Assembly (NCBI GenBank): GCA_025094145.1
Contig: JALLLS010000002.1
Location: 496,001-560,000, forward strand
DNA length: 64,000 nucleotides
Source: Spinellus fusiger
Taxonomy: Eukaryota; Mucoromycota; Mucoromycetes; Mucorales; Phycomycetaceae
Reading direction: 5' to 3'
A program made the translations under genes and the position numbers. This document shows positions 23,652 to 37,100 of this stretch, one piece after another. The notes under the pieces were generated by a model. The model made no database searches, was not told the origin of the DNA, and saw only the letters and a program-made list of their open reading frames with translations. How positions within the stretch are numbered: the stretch's first letter is position 1; each line of letters begins with the position of its first letter.

Positions 23652-25207
23652 ATGGCTCCAATGTACAAATCAGTAGTATTGGATCGACAAGCATCTCAAT
23701 CAGTCTATGCTCCCTTTGACTCAGCCGATAAAAACCATTTACAAAGAGTCTCAAGTATCTGCGCTTGCGAATCCAACTCACTGTCACACGGATGCTCTAT
23801 TCCATTTACCGTGGATTCCAACCACTTGTCTGTGACATCCACACCTTATAATGATGACGATCAGTACCCATCTGTTTCAGAGATCGAAAACATTATCCAG
23901 GAATATCTTAATAATTTATCCTCTAAAAAGCGCGATAAAGCTCTCATCGATCGTGATCGCTATATGCTCATTCTTCAAGTCTTGAAGCAGCCTAAAAACA
24001 CCGCACTCTCAACTGCTCAATTCCGTTTCTGGGTCAAGAAAATGTTCCAGTTAGTGTCCTTTGGTGGCACTGACTTTATCTACCATGATAACAAGCCTGT
24101 GGCTGTACGTGAAGATATCTATGCCATACTTGTATGTGCACACAATGAGTCTCGTCATGGTGGAAGAGATAAAACCTCAGTCTTGGTAGGATATCTCTTT
24201 CTTTTTCTTTCTTTTCTATTATTATTAATTTACTTTATTGCATTACGCAACAAAGATAATACTAATACTAGTACTAGTACTGACATTACCACTGCAATAT
24301 ACTTATTTTATTCTTATTCTTTTAGGTACGCCAGCGTTATTCTTGGATCCCAAAAGAACTCATTGCGCGATTTGTTCGTAGCTGTCCTATTTGCACATTA
24401 AAGCGCAATGGAAACCAAAGTCCCACTCTTGGCATGCCTAGAGCTTCAATAGACTCTACTTCCCACGAACAATTCTACACAATGGAGAGAGGATATCACA
24501 TGTCAAATGATCTTGATCTTGACATTCATTCAGACGAGTGCATGCACAGATCTACGCCTGAAAGTGTATATGAGAAATATAACAGAGGCAACATCTCTTA
24601 CCCATCTTCTGAGAGCGACTGTCTTCACAATACACCACTACAGCAACTACTGGACCCATACACTGTAGCAGAAACTGAGATGCCTGAAGATCATTTTAAA
24701 TTTGGTGCTGTAGGTTCCACTCCCTTTGAGGCTTATCCTCTCTGCGGTGTTCTGCATTCTGAGCCTGCTACCATGGCGTCCACTTTTGACTCTTGCTGTA
24801 ACACATGTCAACCTGTAACCTCCAACATGGGGTACACAGCAGACATGATGAACAGTTATGTAGTCTCTTATCCCTCGGTGCCTATATATCAATCTCATCG
24901 TCAGCAGTCAGGCAGCATTTCGCCTTTGTCCTGCTCCCCTTCCACCACCTCGTCAGAACACTTTATGCAGTCTACACCTTCTGTACATTATGCTGATTTT
25001 ACTCCAAACTATATATCTGCCGGGTTTCCTCCCAGTCATCCAGTGGAAGACCCATCAATATCTCTAAACCATGCTTCTCTCATCTTTTCAGACACTCATA
25101 GCGTAGGACACACCATGATAGAGTCTGATGATGCATGCCCTTCTTTACATGCACCTCCCACCAACCCATTAGGATTTGATACCAAGCAATTGCTCTATTA
25201 CTTTTGA
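23652..25207 (+). CDS. NOL4-like protein with H2C2 zinc-binding (integrase-type) motif
   Basis: Two exons, 23652-24185 and 24326-25207 (1416 nt, 471 residues plus stop); the intron is GTAGGA...TTTTAG. The first exon has a helical domain with LSSKKRDKALIDRDRYMLIL and TAQFRFWVKKMFQL, then VAVREDIYAILVCAHNESRH. The second exon continues GGRDKTSVLVRQRYSWIPKE and FVRSCPICTLKR. Together these form His-X4-His and Cys-X2-Cys, an H2C2 zinc-binding fold as in retroelement integrases. The same fold, with a similar preceding AQFRFWVR segment, occurs in animal nucleolar protein 4 (NOL4) and related domesticated proteins. The C-terminal 290 residues are Ser/Pro/His-rich and disordered, suggesting a regulatory or transcription-linked role. 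The full-length single-copy form with an intron argues for a host gene rather than a transposon. Exact function is unknown. Confidence 0.75.
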
Positions 25208-28002
25208 TTGAACTGAATTCTCACTTCTTCTTTGACTTACTTATTGATGAATCGATTTGGAATCAAGCTTTTATTTCTAAATACGTACTCTCTTTCACTC
25301 TTTTTCTTTGTTTCATTTTTGGTTCTTATGCCCACGCCTTTATTTATTTATATATGCATTTCTGTTTTCTGTTTTATTTTTATTTTTATTTTTTATTTTT
25401 TATTTTTTTATTTTATTTTTTTATTTTATTTTTATATTTTTATTTTTATTTGTTAGCTGTTAGCTGTTATTCATTTTTATTTTGTTATTTTGATTTCATT
25501 TATGCCCTCTTGTTGTTTAAAACCTTCATGTAAAAGACCTTTTTTTCTCTTATAGTACTCTTTTGTTTTTATCCTTAAGTACCAAGCACAAAAATCACAT
25601 TATTTTATATATGTTATTATTATTTCACATAAGCTGGAGTCATAGAGGTGCATTTTCCCTTTATTTCTAAAGTCAGGGAAAGAGAAGAAAAATAGCCTAT
25701 AGAAGCGAGTATGTTATTTGCTGGTAGATATATTTTCTTTTTCTTTTTTCCTTAAAAAGTGTCACTTACTATTGGATTCCATCTTTTTACTTATTTTCAG
25801 TGTTGGCAGATTATCTTTGTTTCTACCCAATAATTAATAAAGAGTAATAATATAAATAAATAGGACCGATCGTCTTTAACAATGGTGCTTGTCTTGCTAC
25901 ACACAGAATAAGCAGAATCAATGATATTGTACTATCCATATTGACCCTAGAACCCAGAAAAGAAAAAGAATAAGACCATAGTAAAGACGATCAGATTTAA
26001 AACACATGTATTTCAGGAGACACTCATGTCAATAATTTATGCATGGCATAAATAAATAAGTAAATCACTGTCTCTTTCTACATCGCCTTTTAACATGCCA
26101 CCCAATTCTAGTGACCGCCTTTATTTTATTTCTATAGACACACTGGTGATAATAGAATAGATATGAACTGTATCAATTGAGTAAATAATAATAACTACAT
26201 ATGAACAAGGCTAAAAGACAAATTTTCCCCTTTACTAATCTCCCCAGCAGAGGGAATAGAAGAACAAAGAACAGAAAAAAGAGAAAAAATAATGTTACTC
26301 CCCATGCCAACCGTCGTGCATGCAAGAGATTCACGGCAAAGACGGTTTCATAGTCTTTTATTCTCTCTTATGCTGTCCTACCTGAGAATCCAATTTTCTA
26401 TCAGAACCCACCATGATGAATGCTGTAACCTGTATTTCATTCTCTTTGACGTCATTCTATTGAGACGGTAGTGTCTACATTACTTGGGAACCCGCCTATT
26501 AATTTTGACTCTATGGGTACATCATTGTAAGACATGATGAGAGAGATACGCATCGAAATAGGCCAAGGGTTCCCTATTTTGTCGTTGACTAAAATGACAT
26601 CCTCCCTCCTTCTCCTTCTCCTTCCCCTTACTTTTCTTCCTTCATTCTTTACACTAGTAAATCAAAGCAATGGGGTAGATCCCTAGTGCTTACTTTATGT
26701 TAGTTACGATGAATAACATGAATGCCAAGACTATGTACATATCAAAACCAATTGGCTTAATTAGGATGGCCTGGGTGTGTGTATAGTCTCGTCCCTACTG
26801 AATCGATAGACGGATGTTGTGACTTAATATCACCATCAATGACATACACTGGTTGCTGTTTTTACCTTTTTATGGTCTGTCCTGCAGAATGCCATTCTAC
26901 CTGATAGACTCTGTGCATAGAGACACTACAAGAAATAAACTTGATCACATGTACCAAGAATGACCTTTTCATCTCATAGAATAGCATCTATAAAGCATCT
27001 ACATACACATAGTCATTGAAAATAGAAAGAGAGAAAAACAAGGGGGCGAGGGAATATAATTCACTACTTATTTGTCTAGTGTGATTAACTGTTAGCATAA
27101 AGACTAATTTGTTGATAATAGGGCTTCTACAGACCATCTTACCTATTTATTTATTTCTATACAAAACATTGCTATTGATTGTTCCTACATGGTCACGATT
27201 CTCTCTTCTTTTGCCCATCGATGCACTCCATCGCAGTGGAACCCACCCTACACATGAATGAATTCAAATCCACTGTACCTTTTTCCCAACATCCTAGTGA
27301 GTCCACTGCAATCCACTTTATCACTACATATCATCACCACAAACCCGACGTTGTGGTAAATCCCAAGACTCGGGATCATCTATCTTTCTATCAAGATGTT
27401 ATTTCCATTTCTTATCTTCTTTCTTCTTTTCTTTACAGCACGTGATGAGATGTAGAACTGTACTAGATCCACACCTTTCTCACCTTGACCTTTGTTCTTT
27501 TGCAATGGAGAGTTGCATGCAAAGATAAAGAGTAGTGTAGAGTGCAGTCACCTCCTTTGTATCTATCTATCTCTATTGATTATGTTCAACAGCAAAAAAG
27601 TGATAAATTTCCATCTCCAATGAAGAAGACTTGAATTCAACAGGTTTGCTGCGTGTTTTAATTATTTATCTATTAACACAAAAAATAGTACTTTGCAAGA
27701 GAACTGTACACTGTCTTTTAGGATAATCTCTTATTCAATGAGTGTATATTTGTATGTATATTTGTATGTATATTTGAATGTATGAGTAGCATAGACATAA
27801 GAAAATAATTAAATAGGCACCATTGGTATTATTATTATTTAAAAAAAAGAGAAAAAAAGACAAAAAAAAAAAAGACAAAGTATACCATAGTAGATATCAC
27901 TGAATCTATACGCACTACATCAAATGAGAATTTCCACTAATAAACAAGATAAAAATATTCTCTTTTATTTTTTCTACTTTATTCTCACTTTGGTGACTCA
28001 AC
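25208..28002. other. Intergenic DNA with one possible small coding exon
   Basis: After a T-rich 3' flank (25370-25450), there is no clear gene. An 88-codon plus frame at 27179-27445 has more balanced composition (MHSIAVEPTLHMNEFKSTVP...) and might be an exon of a small or upstream gene, but no splice partners or homology were recognised. I do not call it. Confidence 0.4.
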
Positions 28003-29308
28003 ATGTCTTCTGATCCTAGTCTACCTAATCCTTCGCTCCCTCTTTTTGTAAAGGAGAACACCAGGAACTGCATGCTAGACATGCAACTGGGTGCTTCGTT
28101 GTGGAGAAATCCACTGCAATTGACAGAGAGTCTACAACTATGCGGTACCACCTATACACGCACATCACCTACTACACAACCTCAGATAATTGCCTATACA
28201 AGAGTATCAGAGCCTGTTACTTGTATGCCCCTGGGTCATACTGTTTATACCTATTATACTCTTGATAATGCTGAAACTCACTCGGATCACACATCCTACA
28301 ACCAAAGTAAGTTCAAGGGAGAATAGAAGAGGTCTTTTGTTTTATCTATCTATCTATCTCTCTATCTGTCCATGTTAATTGTGTCCAGACATTCCATCTG
28401 AGGAGGACTTTGAGTACCTTCGTGCCACTTCTGTCTCCAGATCTGTAACAGAAGGTGGGTTCTATTCAGTTCTATTCAATGCATTGGCCTATTCATACCT
28501 GCTGTAAAAAACAAACAAACAGATTCAGTAATGGACAGCTGTGATTGGATAGAGTCTAACTCAAGCATAAACTATTCTTTTTCTGAGGCACCAACCCTTC
28601 CCTTTTCAAATGAAACACAAGTACCATTTGCAGTAAATTCTTCTCTACAGCATGGTTTAGTGACTGATGAGAGTATAAAATACACTCTTATTCCAGTAGC
28701 ACAGTGGCATGAAGAATATACCCCAAGCAACTCACACAGTATGAATTCTCACAGCCACTGTGTTTCTAGTGAAGGGGTCTCTTCTCTTTCACCCACTTCT
28801 GTGGAAGATGCCTCAGGTCGTGTTTCACAGAAATCGGCAAAAGCATCTCCCCACCCACACTCCGCCTCTCCTCAAAAAGAAGAAAGTAGAGCCACTGATC
28901 CACAGTCCCATCCACAGTCCCATCCACAGTCCCATCCACAGACTCATCCACAGACTCACTCGCAGGTCCATTCACAGTCCCGCCTACAGTCCCACGCACA
29001 GTCTCTTCCAAATCAGCCCTTGCCTCGCCCCCCACTTCCACACAAGGTAATATTCCCTCCACTATAGACATGTTCTGTTTACAAGTAACCTTTTCTTTCC
29101 CCTTGCACCATGAGAAAGAGACTGATTCATTGCATTGTACTCTGTCCCTTCCTAGCAACGACTACAACTGCAGCCACGAGCACAATTGCGACCACCACCA
29201 CCACCACCCCAGCGCTATCTTACTCGATTGTACCATACTAGAGAAGTAGAAAATAATACTGTTTCTCTGCGCAGATCTTCTCGTCTTGAAGCCATCCATC
29301 CTCATTAA
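28003..29308 (+). CDS. Hypothetical protein with His/Gln tetrapeptide repeats
   Basis: I do not recognise a family. Four exons fit in phase: 28003-28306, 28389-28454, 28523-29046 and 29156-29308 (1047 nt, 348 residues plus stop), all GT-AG (GTAAGT/TCCAG, GTGGGT/ACAG, GTAATA/CTAG). The start MSSDPSLPNP is the first ATG, and an upstream exon cannot be excluded. The middle carries NIPSEEDFEYLRATSVSRS. Exon 3 ends in degenerate 12-bp repeats encoding HPQS/HPQT/HSQV units followed by a proline-rich stretch. Exon 4 opens Gln-rich, has six consecutive prolines, and ends with a basic SLRRSSRLEAIHPH. The protein is mostly low-complexity and probably disordered. It is separated from the importin gene by about 370 bp on the same strand. 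Confidence 0.6.
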
Positions 29309-29679
29309 AGGATGCCTAGCAACAGCAACCCCAAAGACAGTAAAAAGACTGTACACAGGCCACTCCGCTTTAATCCCAGAATGATTACTGCTATTTTTCA
29401 TGTTCATCCTTTTTTTTTAGCCCATGGGGAAAGAAGGAAGAGAAATAAAAAATTTTTATTTGACTTTTTGACCATTCTTTTTCACCCTTTTTTTTTGCTC
29501 TTTTTTTTTCTGCCCTTTTTTTTTATAAAGGAAAATAAAGAAAAGAAAGAGAAATCAAACTCTAGTGGATTGTCAAACTTACCTGCCTACTTTCCACTTA
29601 TTGTACAGAAAGAAAGAAAAAAAAAAGAAAAGGGTTTCGTGGCCTCTTTGTTCTATTTCGTGTTTGTCTTGTTCCTATC
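29309..29679. other. Short intergenic region, importin promoter
   Basis: It contains poly-T and poly-pyrimidine tracts (29460-29525) and purine-rich AAAGAAAAG stretches. An open frame crossing it (29312-29713) is low-complexity and not credible as a protein. Confidence 0.45.
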
Positions 29680-32600
29680 ATGGACCAAAATACAGTCTAT
29701 CAGCTATTTGTAGCAACTTATCAACCCGATCCTAGTGTACATAAACAGGCAGAACTAAGCCTAAGAAATGTAAGTTTTGTTGTTGTCTTGTTCTTGTAGG
29801 AATACATACACAACAGTCTTGGTGGGTGTCTTAATACTCTCGTGTTTTTCTTTTAGATAGAGTCCCATAATGGATTCTTGCCTACTGTATTGCAGATTCT
29901 TGCTTCCGAGTCCCTTGAGTTGGGTGCACGCCAAGCAGGTAAGATTTCTTGTTCTTGTTTTAAATAGAACAGGAAAAGGTACTGGATCCTAATCCTACAC
30001 CCTTCTTGTTTCCATAACAACACCCACTAGCTGCTATCTACTTCAAGAACAGAATGAACAAGGCCTGGGACCGCACTACCCAAACAGTAGCACCCATCAA
30101 CGAAGAAGACAGACGTATTGTCAAGTGCTCTTTATTGCAGGCCCTTGTCACTGCACCCAATGCTGTCAAGGTTCAACTCACCTCTACCTTGCAAACCATC
30201 CTCACCAACGACTTCCCTGAACAATGGCTTGAATTTGTCAATGAGTTGGAACACTTTCTTGCTTCTTCTGATGTACGTCTTGTCTATGTTGGATTGTTGG
30301 CTTTGCGTGAGGTCATCAAAGTCTACCAGTAAGTAATCTCTCCTTCTCTTTCTTCCGCAGTAGACTAAAGCAACAGAACGCTGTTGATGTTTTGTTTGTG
30401 GCATTGATTAGATGGAAATCCATGGAGCGTCGTGATCCTTTAAAAGACATTGTAAAGCTGACCTTTCCTGGTATTCTGAGCATCGGCAACAACCTGCTTG
30501 GAAATGATAGTTTGGAAGCTGCCGAAATGCTGAAACTTGTCTTGAAGATCTACCACAGTGTTATTCGGGTAAGCCCCCCTCCTCCACCCATTTCTATTTT
30601 TCTATTTTTCTATTTTCTTCTGTGGTGTGTTTCTGGACCATTAATGAGAAAAGGGGAGAGTAGACAGAATTACCAAAGAGTCTCCAAGACCCTTCTTCTC
30701 TTGTTGCATGGGGTACTCTTTTTCTTCAGTTGGTGGACAAGCAGATTCCATTGGAAGTGCTCCCTACAGATCCCGAAGAACGGGAAAAATACCCTTGGTG
30801 GAAAACAAAAAAGTGGGCCTTCCACTGTCTTAACCGATTGTTCAACAAATACGGAAACCCCAGCATGCTGCCTCCCAGTGCTTCCAAATACATGGGATTC
30901 GCAAAGAGTTTTGCTGCCAATTTTGCACCCAACATTCTTCAGGCCTATTTGAAACAGATTGAAGGATGGATTAAGAAGGAGATTTGGATTTCTACAAAGT
31001 GTCTTGGCTTGATTGCATGCTTCTTTGATGACAGGTAAAACAGACAAACAAACAAACAGACAAACAAACAAACAAACAAACAAACAAACAAACAAACAGA
31101 CATACATATGTCTTTTCTTCTTCTTTACTGTGAAGAAGATGATGATGAAGAAGAAAAGAACCGTAACTGACTCTATCTCTTCCTTAGTGTAAAGCACAAG
31201 ACAACCTGGTTAATCATCAAACCTCACATTGAAACCTTACTGGCCCACTTCATCTTCCCTCAACTGTGCTTTTCTCCTCACGATGAAGAACTATGGACAG
31301 ATGATCCTGTAGAATACGTCCATAAGAAAGTAGATCCCTTTGAAGACATGGAGTCCTCTCAGACCCACGCCATCAACTTCCTTGTGGTATTAGCACGCGA
31401 TCGTAAAAAACATACCTTTATGACTATCCTAAACTTCATCAACACTGTCCTCAACCGATACCTCGAGACACCCGATGCACAAAAGAACGGACGTGAAAAA
31501 GATGGTGCCTTGTGTATGATCAGTTGTTTGGCCCATGAGATCCTCAAAAAGAAGTCGCCCGTAGCCACCATGATGGAGCCCTTCTTTGTCACCCACGTCT
31601 TTCCTGAATTCAAGAGCCAATTCCCCTTCTTACGTGCCCGTGCTTGTGACATGGCACGCCAATTCAGTGACCTCAACTTTGCCAATCCTCAGAACCTTGC
31701 TCTCCTGTACCAGAGTGTTCTGGACTGCTTAAAGGACAGTGAGCTTCCTGTCAGAGTCCAGGCCGCTCTTGCATTGCAGCCCATGATTCGTCATGAGAGT
31801 GTTTGTGAAGCCATTGTCCAGCACTTGCCCTTTATCATGCAGGAACTCCTGAGTCTAACCAACGAGATTGACATTGATACCCTTGCTAGTGTGATGGAGG
31901 AGTTTGTCGAAGTGTTTGCTGAGCAATTGACGCCGTTTGCTGTTCAGCTGTGTACCCAGCTGCGGGATACCTTTTTGCGTATTATGGAGGATGTTACCCA
32001 GTCCAGCAATGCTGCTATTGAGGATGATGATCAGCCCTTCACAGGGGACATTGATGCTATGAGTGAGAAGACCATGGCGGCCATGGGAGTGCTGAAGACC
32101 ATGGGAACGCTGATCCTTAGTCTGGAGAGCAATCCTGATATGCTCCAGCAGTTGGAGAATGCTCTTTTGCCTGTGCTTACTTATACTCTCAACAATCACA
32201 TCTTGGATCTGTTTGATGATATTTTTGAGATCATTGACTCGTGCACCTTTTCCGCCAAGAGAGTAACGCCTACCATGTGGGGTGTGTTTGAGTTGATTTA
32301 CAAGGCATTCAAGGCATCTACTATTGACTATATGGATGCTATGCTGCCTCCCTTGGACAATTACATTTCTTATGGCAGAGATGTCTTTATCAGCAATGAG
32401 AGTGTGCAGCAGATGATGTTTGATATCATTGATACTGTGATGAAGAGTGATCATTTAGGAGAAGCCGATCGTGTCTGTGCCTGTAAGCTGATGGAGTCTG
32501 TTCTCTTGAACTGCCGTGGCCATGTGGATAGAGTAAGTGTTCTTTTTTATTTTTTATTTTATTTATATAAATAGACTGTAGTAGTAGAAAGAAAGAAAGA

Positions 32601-33480
32601 AAAAAGGAATCCACAGGACTTATATGAGAACAGTGTGTTGCTCCATTCTTGAACCTGGCGTTCCAATACATCTTCACTGGATCAATGAAAACCATGGAGT
32701 TCAAGGTACATTGTATTGAGGTAGTCATCAACTGTCTCTACTACAATCCTGTCTTGACTCTTCATCTGCTTGAAGAGAACCAATGGACTCAAGGCTTCTT
32801 TACCCTGTGGTTCAATACATTGGACAAGTTCACTCGTGTGCATGACAAGAAGCTTGTGATTGTTGCTCTCTGTTCTCTCCTTGATCTTCCCTCTGAACAA
32901 ATGCCTGCTTCTTTACAGGCTGGATGGTCCCAGGTGTTGGCTGCTATGATCAACGTCTTCCGCACTCTCCCCAAAGCCATTGAAAACCGACAGGGCATCG
33001 AGAACTTGTATGGCAATGGATTTGAAGAAGATGGCCTGTATGATGATGACGACGAGTTGAATGCACTTGACGATGCACTCAGTGGTGAAGAAGACGAGCT
33101 CAATGAAGGTATGTTGTCTTTTGCATGCATAGAGTGGATGGCTGGCTTATTTTCCATGTTCACTGTCATTAGATGATGATGTTCCTGATGAAGACAATGA
33201 ATACCTTGAATATCTCTCCCAACAAGCCTCTTCTCATGCCAATGATTCCGAGATTGATGACTATGAAGAAGACATGGAGGAAGAGATATTGTTTGAATCA
33301 CCCTTGGATGAAGTGGATCCTTATGTACGCTTTGAAGAATCCTTCAGAGGACTACAGCAAACCAATACTGCTTCCTACACTCTTCTTACCAAAGATCTTG
33401 ATGCTGAACAACAGAACTTTATTTTGTCTGTTCTTTCTACAGCTGAACAGAGCCGCACACAACAGCCCAACTCTGCTTGA
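29680..33480 (+). CDS. Importin-7/8 type karyopherin-beta (Sxm1/Nmd5-like)
   Basis: Eight exons join in phase: 29680-29769, 29857-29938, 30031-30328, 30412-30568, 30730-31034, 31188-32532, 32634-33108 and 33173-33480 (3060 nt, 1019 residues plus stop). Importin-7/8 proteins are about 1040 residues. The N-terminal importin-beta domain reads LFVATYQPDPSVHKQAELSL and QAAAIYFKNRMNKAWDR. Other marks are RWKSMERRDPL-type text after exon 4, WWKTKKWAFHCLNRLFNKYG, SVKHKTTWLIIKPHIETLL, and DDPVEYVHKKVDPFEDMESS, the signature of this subfamily. The C-terminus is acidic (EEDGLYDDDDELNALDDALS, then DDDVPDEDNEY). It imports cargo such as ribosomal proteins and histones into the nucleus in a Ran-GTP dependent cycle. 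The fourth intron has a second in-frame acceptor at 30360 that would add 17 codons. Confidence 0.95.
31040..31098. repeat. (CAAA)n microsatellite inside an importin intron
   Basis: Runs of CAAA/CAGA units immediately follow the donor site of intron 5 of the importin gene (intron 31035-31187). Confidence 0.85.
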
Positions 33481-34158
33481 TAACTCTTTTTCTTTTTCTT
33501 TTTTTTTATATTTATTATTATTATTTTACTATTATTCCCTTTGTGCTTCCCTTATGTATGTGTTTCAGTGTATGTGTGGGTGTATGAATGTATGTAAAAA
33601 AATGGACGGTTGTTTTTTGTTTACTTTCACCACACACTTCTTGACTCACCTTTCCACTCGACCACTATTTTAATGGATATTCAAAAAAAAAAAAAACTAG
33701 TTTGAACCCTATTTGCATGTTATTGGACCCTGTATTACCGATAGACCCGCCTATAAATATGATTATATATAAATATATGTTACAAAATACTGTTCTACTG
33801 TTCTGTTGAATAAGGATACCATTGTTGATATGGTGATATGGTGATATGGTGAAATAATGATATAATGATATAATGATATAATGAAATAATGAAATAATGA
33901 AATACCAAAATACCAAAATACCAAAATCATAAAATCATAAAATCTCAATGTCCCAAATCAAAGAAATAATAAAGAGAAAATAGGACTTGTGGAAATCCCC
34001 TTGTCACTTTAACGGTCCTTTTCCAGGAACAGAACTTACAAAAAAAACGGAAACAAGCAATAAATAACAGTGTTTTTCCTTGCCCCACCCACACTCCTCT
34101 TTTTTACTCTTCTGTTGTATTCTCTTTTCTTTTTCTACACTACAGTTGTATAAGAGAA
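33481..34158. other. Intergenic region with ATGATATA/AAATACC tandem repeats
   Basis: After the importin stop codon there is a T-rich 3' flank. From about 33826 to 33950 come short tandem units (GATATGGT, ATAATGAT, ATAATGAA, CCAAAATA, TCATAAAA), a mosaic minisatellite. The last 150 bp form the pyrimidine-rich upstream region of the F-box gene. Confidence 0.6.
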
Positions 34159-37100
34159 ATGACATATATCTCCAACGAGTCATGGCTTTTTGACATTGAC
34201 ACAAAAAGTCATGGGTTTATGGACTTGCCTCACTCGATTGTAGAGCGTATTTGCCGATACTTGCCTACACAACACGATCGCTATGTCGCCTGTTTTATCA
34301 ACCCCCTATGGAGCACCTCAGCCACGAGTGTTTTATGGGAGACACCCGAAATACGCAATCCCCAGGCATTTAAGCTATTTCACCGTGCTATTCGAACGTC
34401 AAAGCGTTCTGCCTTGTCTGTGCGTCACCTTAAACTGTGTTTACCAGACATACACTACAACACCCTCTTTAGACCTATTGCCCGTAGTGCATTGTCACGC
34501 CACAATTTAAAGGACCTGTTTCTGGCTGATCCCAACGGTATCATTAGTATTGCTCGTCTCTGTGAAAGACTCAAGAGCCTGACAGTATATGGCCGACAGA
34601 TAGAAACATCCCACCTTGAACAACTGGCAGCCATTCTTGTGGATTTGCACTCCTTTTGTATTATTGGCCACAACACAGGGAGCCAAGAACCCTTCCAAAT
34701 GATCAGCTTCTTACCCCGTCTTGTCTCTCTCACATTGGACGGAGCATTCCCAATGACAGCTGCCTTTATAAACACCCTCAAGTCTCGCTGCCACAAACTG
34801 ACACACCTGCAATTCTCCATGGAAGCCGCCACAAAGGAAACCTTTTATTTCTTCTCCACTGGACATGGATCCATCAAGGAATTGACACTGACAGGCTTAG
34901 GGAGGTTTAGACTGAAGCAGATGGAGTGCATTGTCCATTCTTTCCCTCAATTGACTCGACTCTGCTTGGATGGGGTCAGAAGGTGTTCATTTTCTTCCAT
35001 CCGAGTGATTCTCCAACACTGTCCATCCCTCGCTCATCTGGAAATACGAGCCTTAGATGAGCCCACAGCTGCAGAACTGTTCCCTCTTGCTAATGACCCA
35101 CAGCACCTATCTCTCCACACCTTATTGGTTGAAAATGTGACCATTGAGAATAGTCGGCTTCATTATCTGACAACGGCAGCACCTCATCTACAAACACTGG
35201 GCATTTCTAATGGGTTGATAACAGACAGTGGACTGAAAAGGGCATGTCAGTCCTTGCCCTATCTATCCACCCTAGACATTGAACACTGTCCTCACATCAC
35301 TACAGTCACACTGCAAGCATTGACAGTGAGTACATCTTTGAGAGAAATCATTATTGTGAGATGTGGTGAAATGACACCTAGAGATGTTTATCAAATATGC
35401 ATAGTGGGTGTTCGCCATGGTTTACAAAAGCTGGTCATGGAGGGATATCCTCAAGTAGTCAAGGCATTTTCACATTATATTCCTGACAGCTGTACAGAAG
35501 AGACAGTCGTCTTTGGTAGGATGGAGATGGAGCGACTGGCAGAGATAGATATTTCGCAGCAGACATTGTTGAGGACTTTTCCAAAAGAAAGAGTACTCAC
35601 AAGTGCCGATGTGTCTCAATTGGCCTTGAAGTTGGATATTACTTTAAATGCACTGGAAACTATCCTGGATGAAGTAGAAGTAAGAGAAAGAGTAGAGAAA
35701 AGAAAAGAAAAGAAAAGAAAAGAAAAATAGGCATACCACTAATACTGATCTGTGGCTATTCATTGCACTGAACAGGAAGAGAGTCGAGATCCTCCTGCAC
35801 CTGAACTTCCTACAAGGACACCATCAATACAGTCAAGGCCAAGTGAGTTGAGTAAGTGTGTGAATTCTATGAAAGCAGCATGAGAAAGACTCAGTAAATA
35901 ATAACAATAATAACAATACTAGAAACAAAAAGTGCCTCACGCATCTATGGTCTAAAATCACCCTACCGTCCTGGTACACCTGCATTATGGTCCAAGGCCA
36001 ACACAGACACCTCCATTACAGATGCCTATGTTAACCGTGCAAAACTATCACCCTTGACTCCTTTCTCTGCTAATGATTCATTTTCCACTGTTTATAGATT
36101 ACCCCAAGGATATAAAGAAGAGAGGGAGCTGAAAAAAGGCAAGGAGGCAGCATCACTTGGTGGTTGGGGAGGCAATGAGGACATCTCCTGGAAAGCAAAA
36201 ACCACACCACGCCATATGCCACATCCATCGACACCAGGTCCTTCAAGAAATCCCACATTGAAACCTGCGCCTATCAAACACTCTGCCCTGGATAGACCTG
36301 CGACCTTTGACATAACAGCCGACATTGCTGAGGGATCTCAAGCTCATCTCCACTGGCATGAAAAGACGAACAAGGACACCCTGAATAAAGCCGTGGAGGA
36401 CAGACCCAGTGCTGAGTCATTGAAGTCCTTGATAGAGGAAAAGACAGATACTATGGTAGAAAAAAGGAGTAGCACCTTATCCTTCTCAGAACAAATGCCT
36501 GAGGTCTCTATAAAGGATATTCCACTGTATCGTAAATCACGCGAGACAAATCTTAGTTCTGATGGAAGTGTGGACATGGATGAGGATGATGGATTGATCT
36601 TGAGAACAGGCTCCCCTTTGGTTCTCTCCAAAGTCCATGAGGAGCCCAAGGCCAGAATGGCTGAGCCTCCTAAGCATCCAGGCAACAATGAGTGGCAATC
36701 TATGCAGAAATGGCGCCAACTACGATCACAAGCATGCGTTGAAATTCCCCAGCAAGAGAATGGATTATCCCGGTTTGGACTGACAAGCGACGAAGGATGG
36801 AGTGGAAATGAAGGCAAGTAAATTAAATATAGATATAAATATATAGTGCACTAAGAAGATGGACTAAGTGTATTCTTTTATGTATAGTCATAAGCCAACC
36901 TGAGGCTTCTTCTTCTGTGGTGTCTGTGGACAAAGGGTCCACTATCACTGCTACCACTACTACATTATCCAGTGCTTGGAATGGGTTTTCTATGGGGATA
37001 GCAGTGCCAGAAAGCACCTCAGTATCTCATCTGTCTAGCCTTGTGCCTGAGTTCCTTCCTTCTCACATTCAACAGCCCTCACAAGAACAAGAGACAGCTG

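Noticed and set aside
25204..25533. 109-codon Phe/Tyr-rich plus frame
   Set aside because: Arises from the T-rich 3' flank of the NOL4-like gene.
27179..27445. Possible small exon or gene
   Set aside because: Balanced composition but no start context, splice partner or homology; noted only in the intergenic entry.
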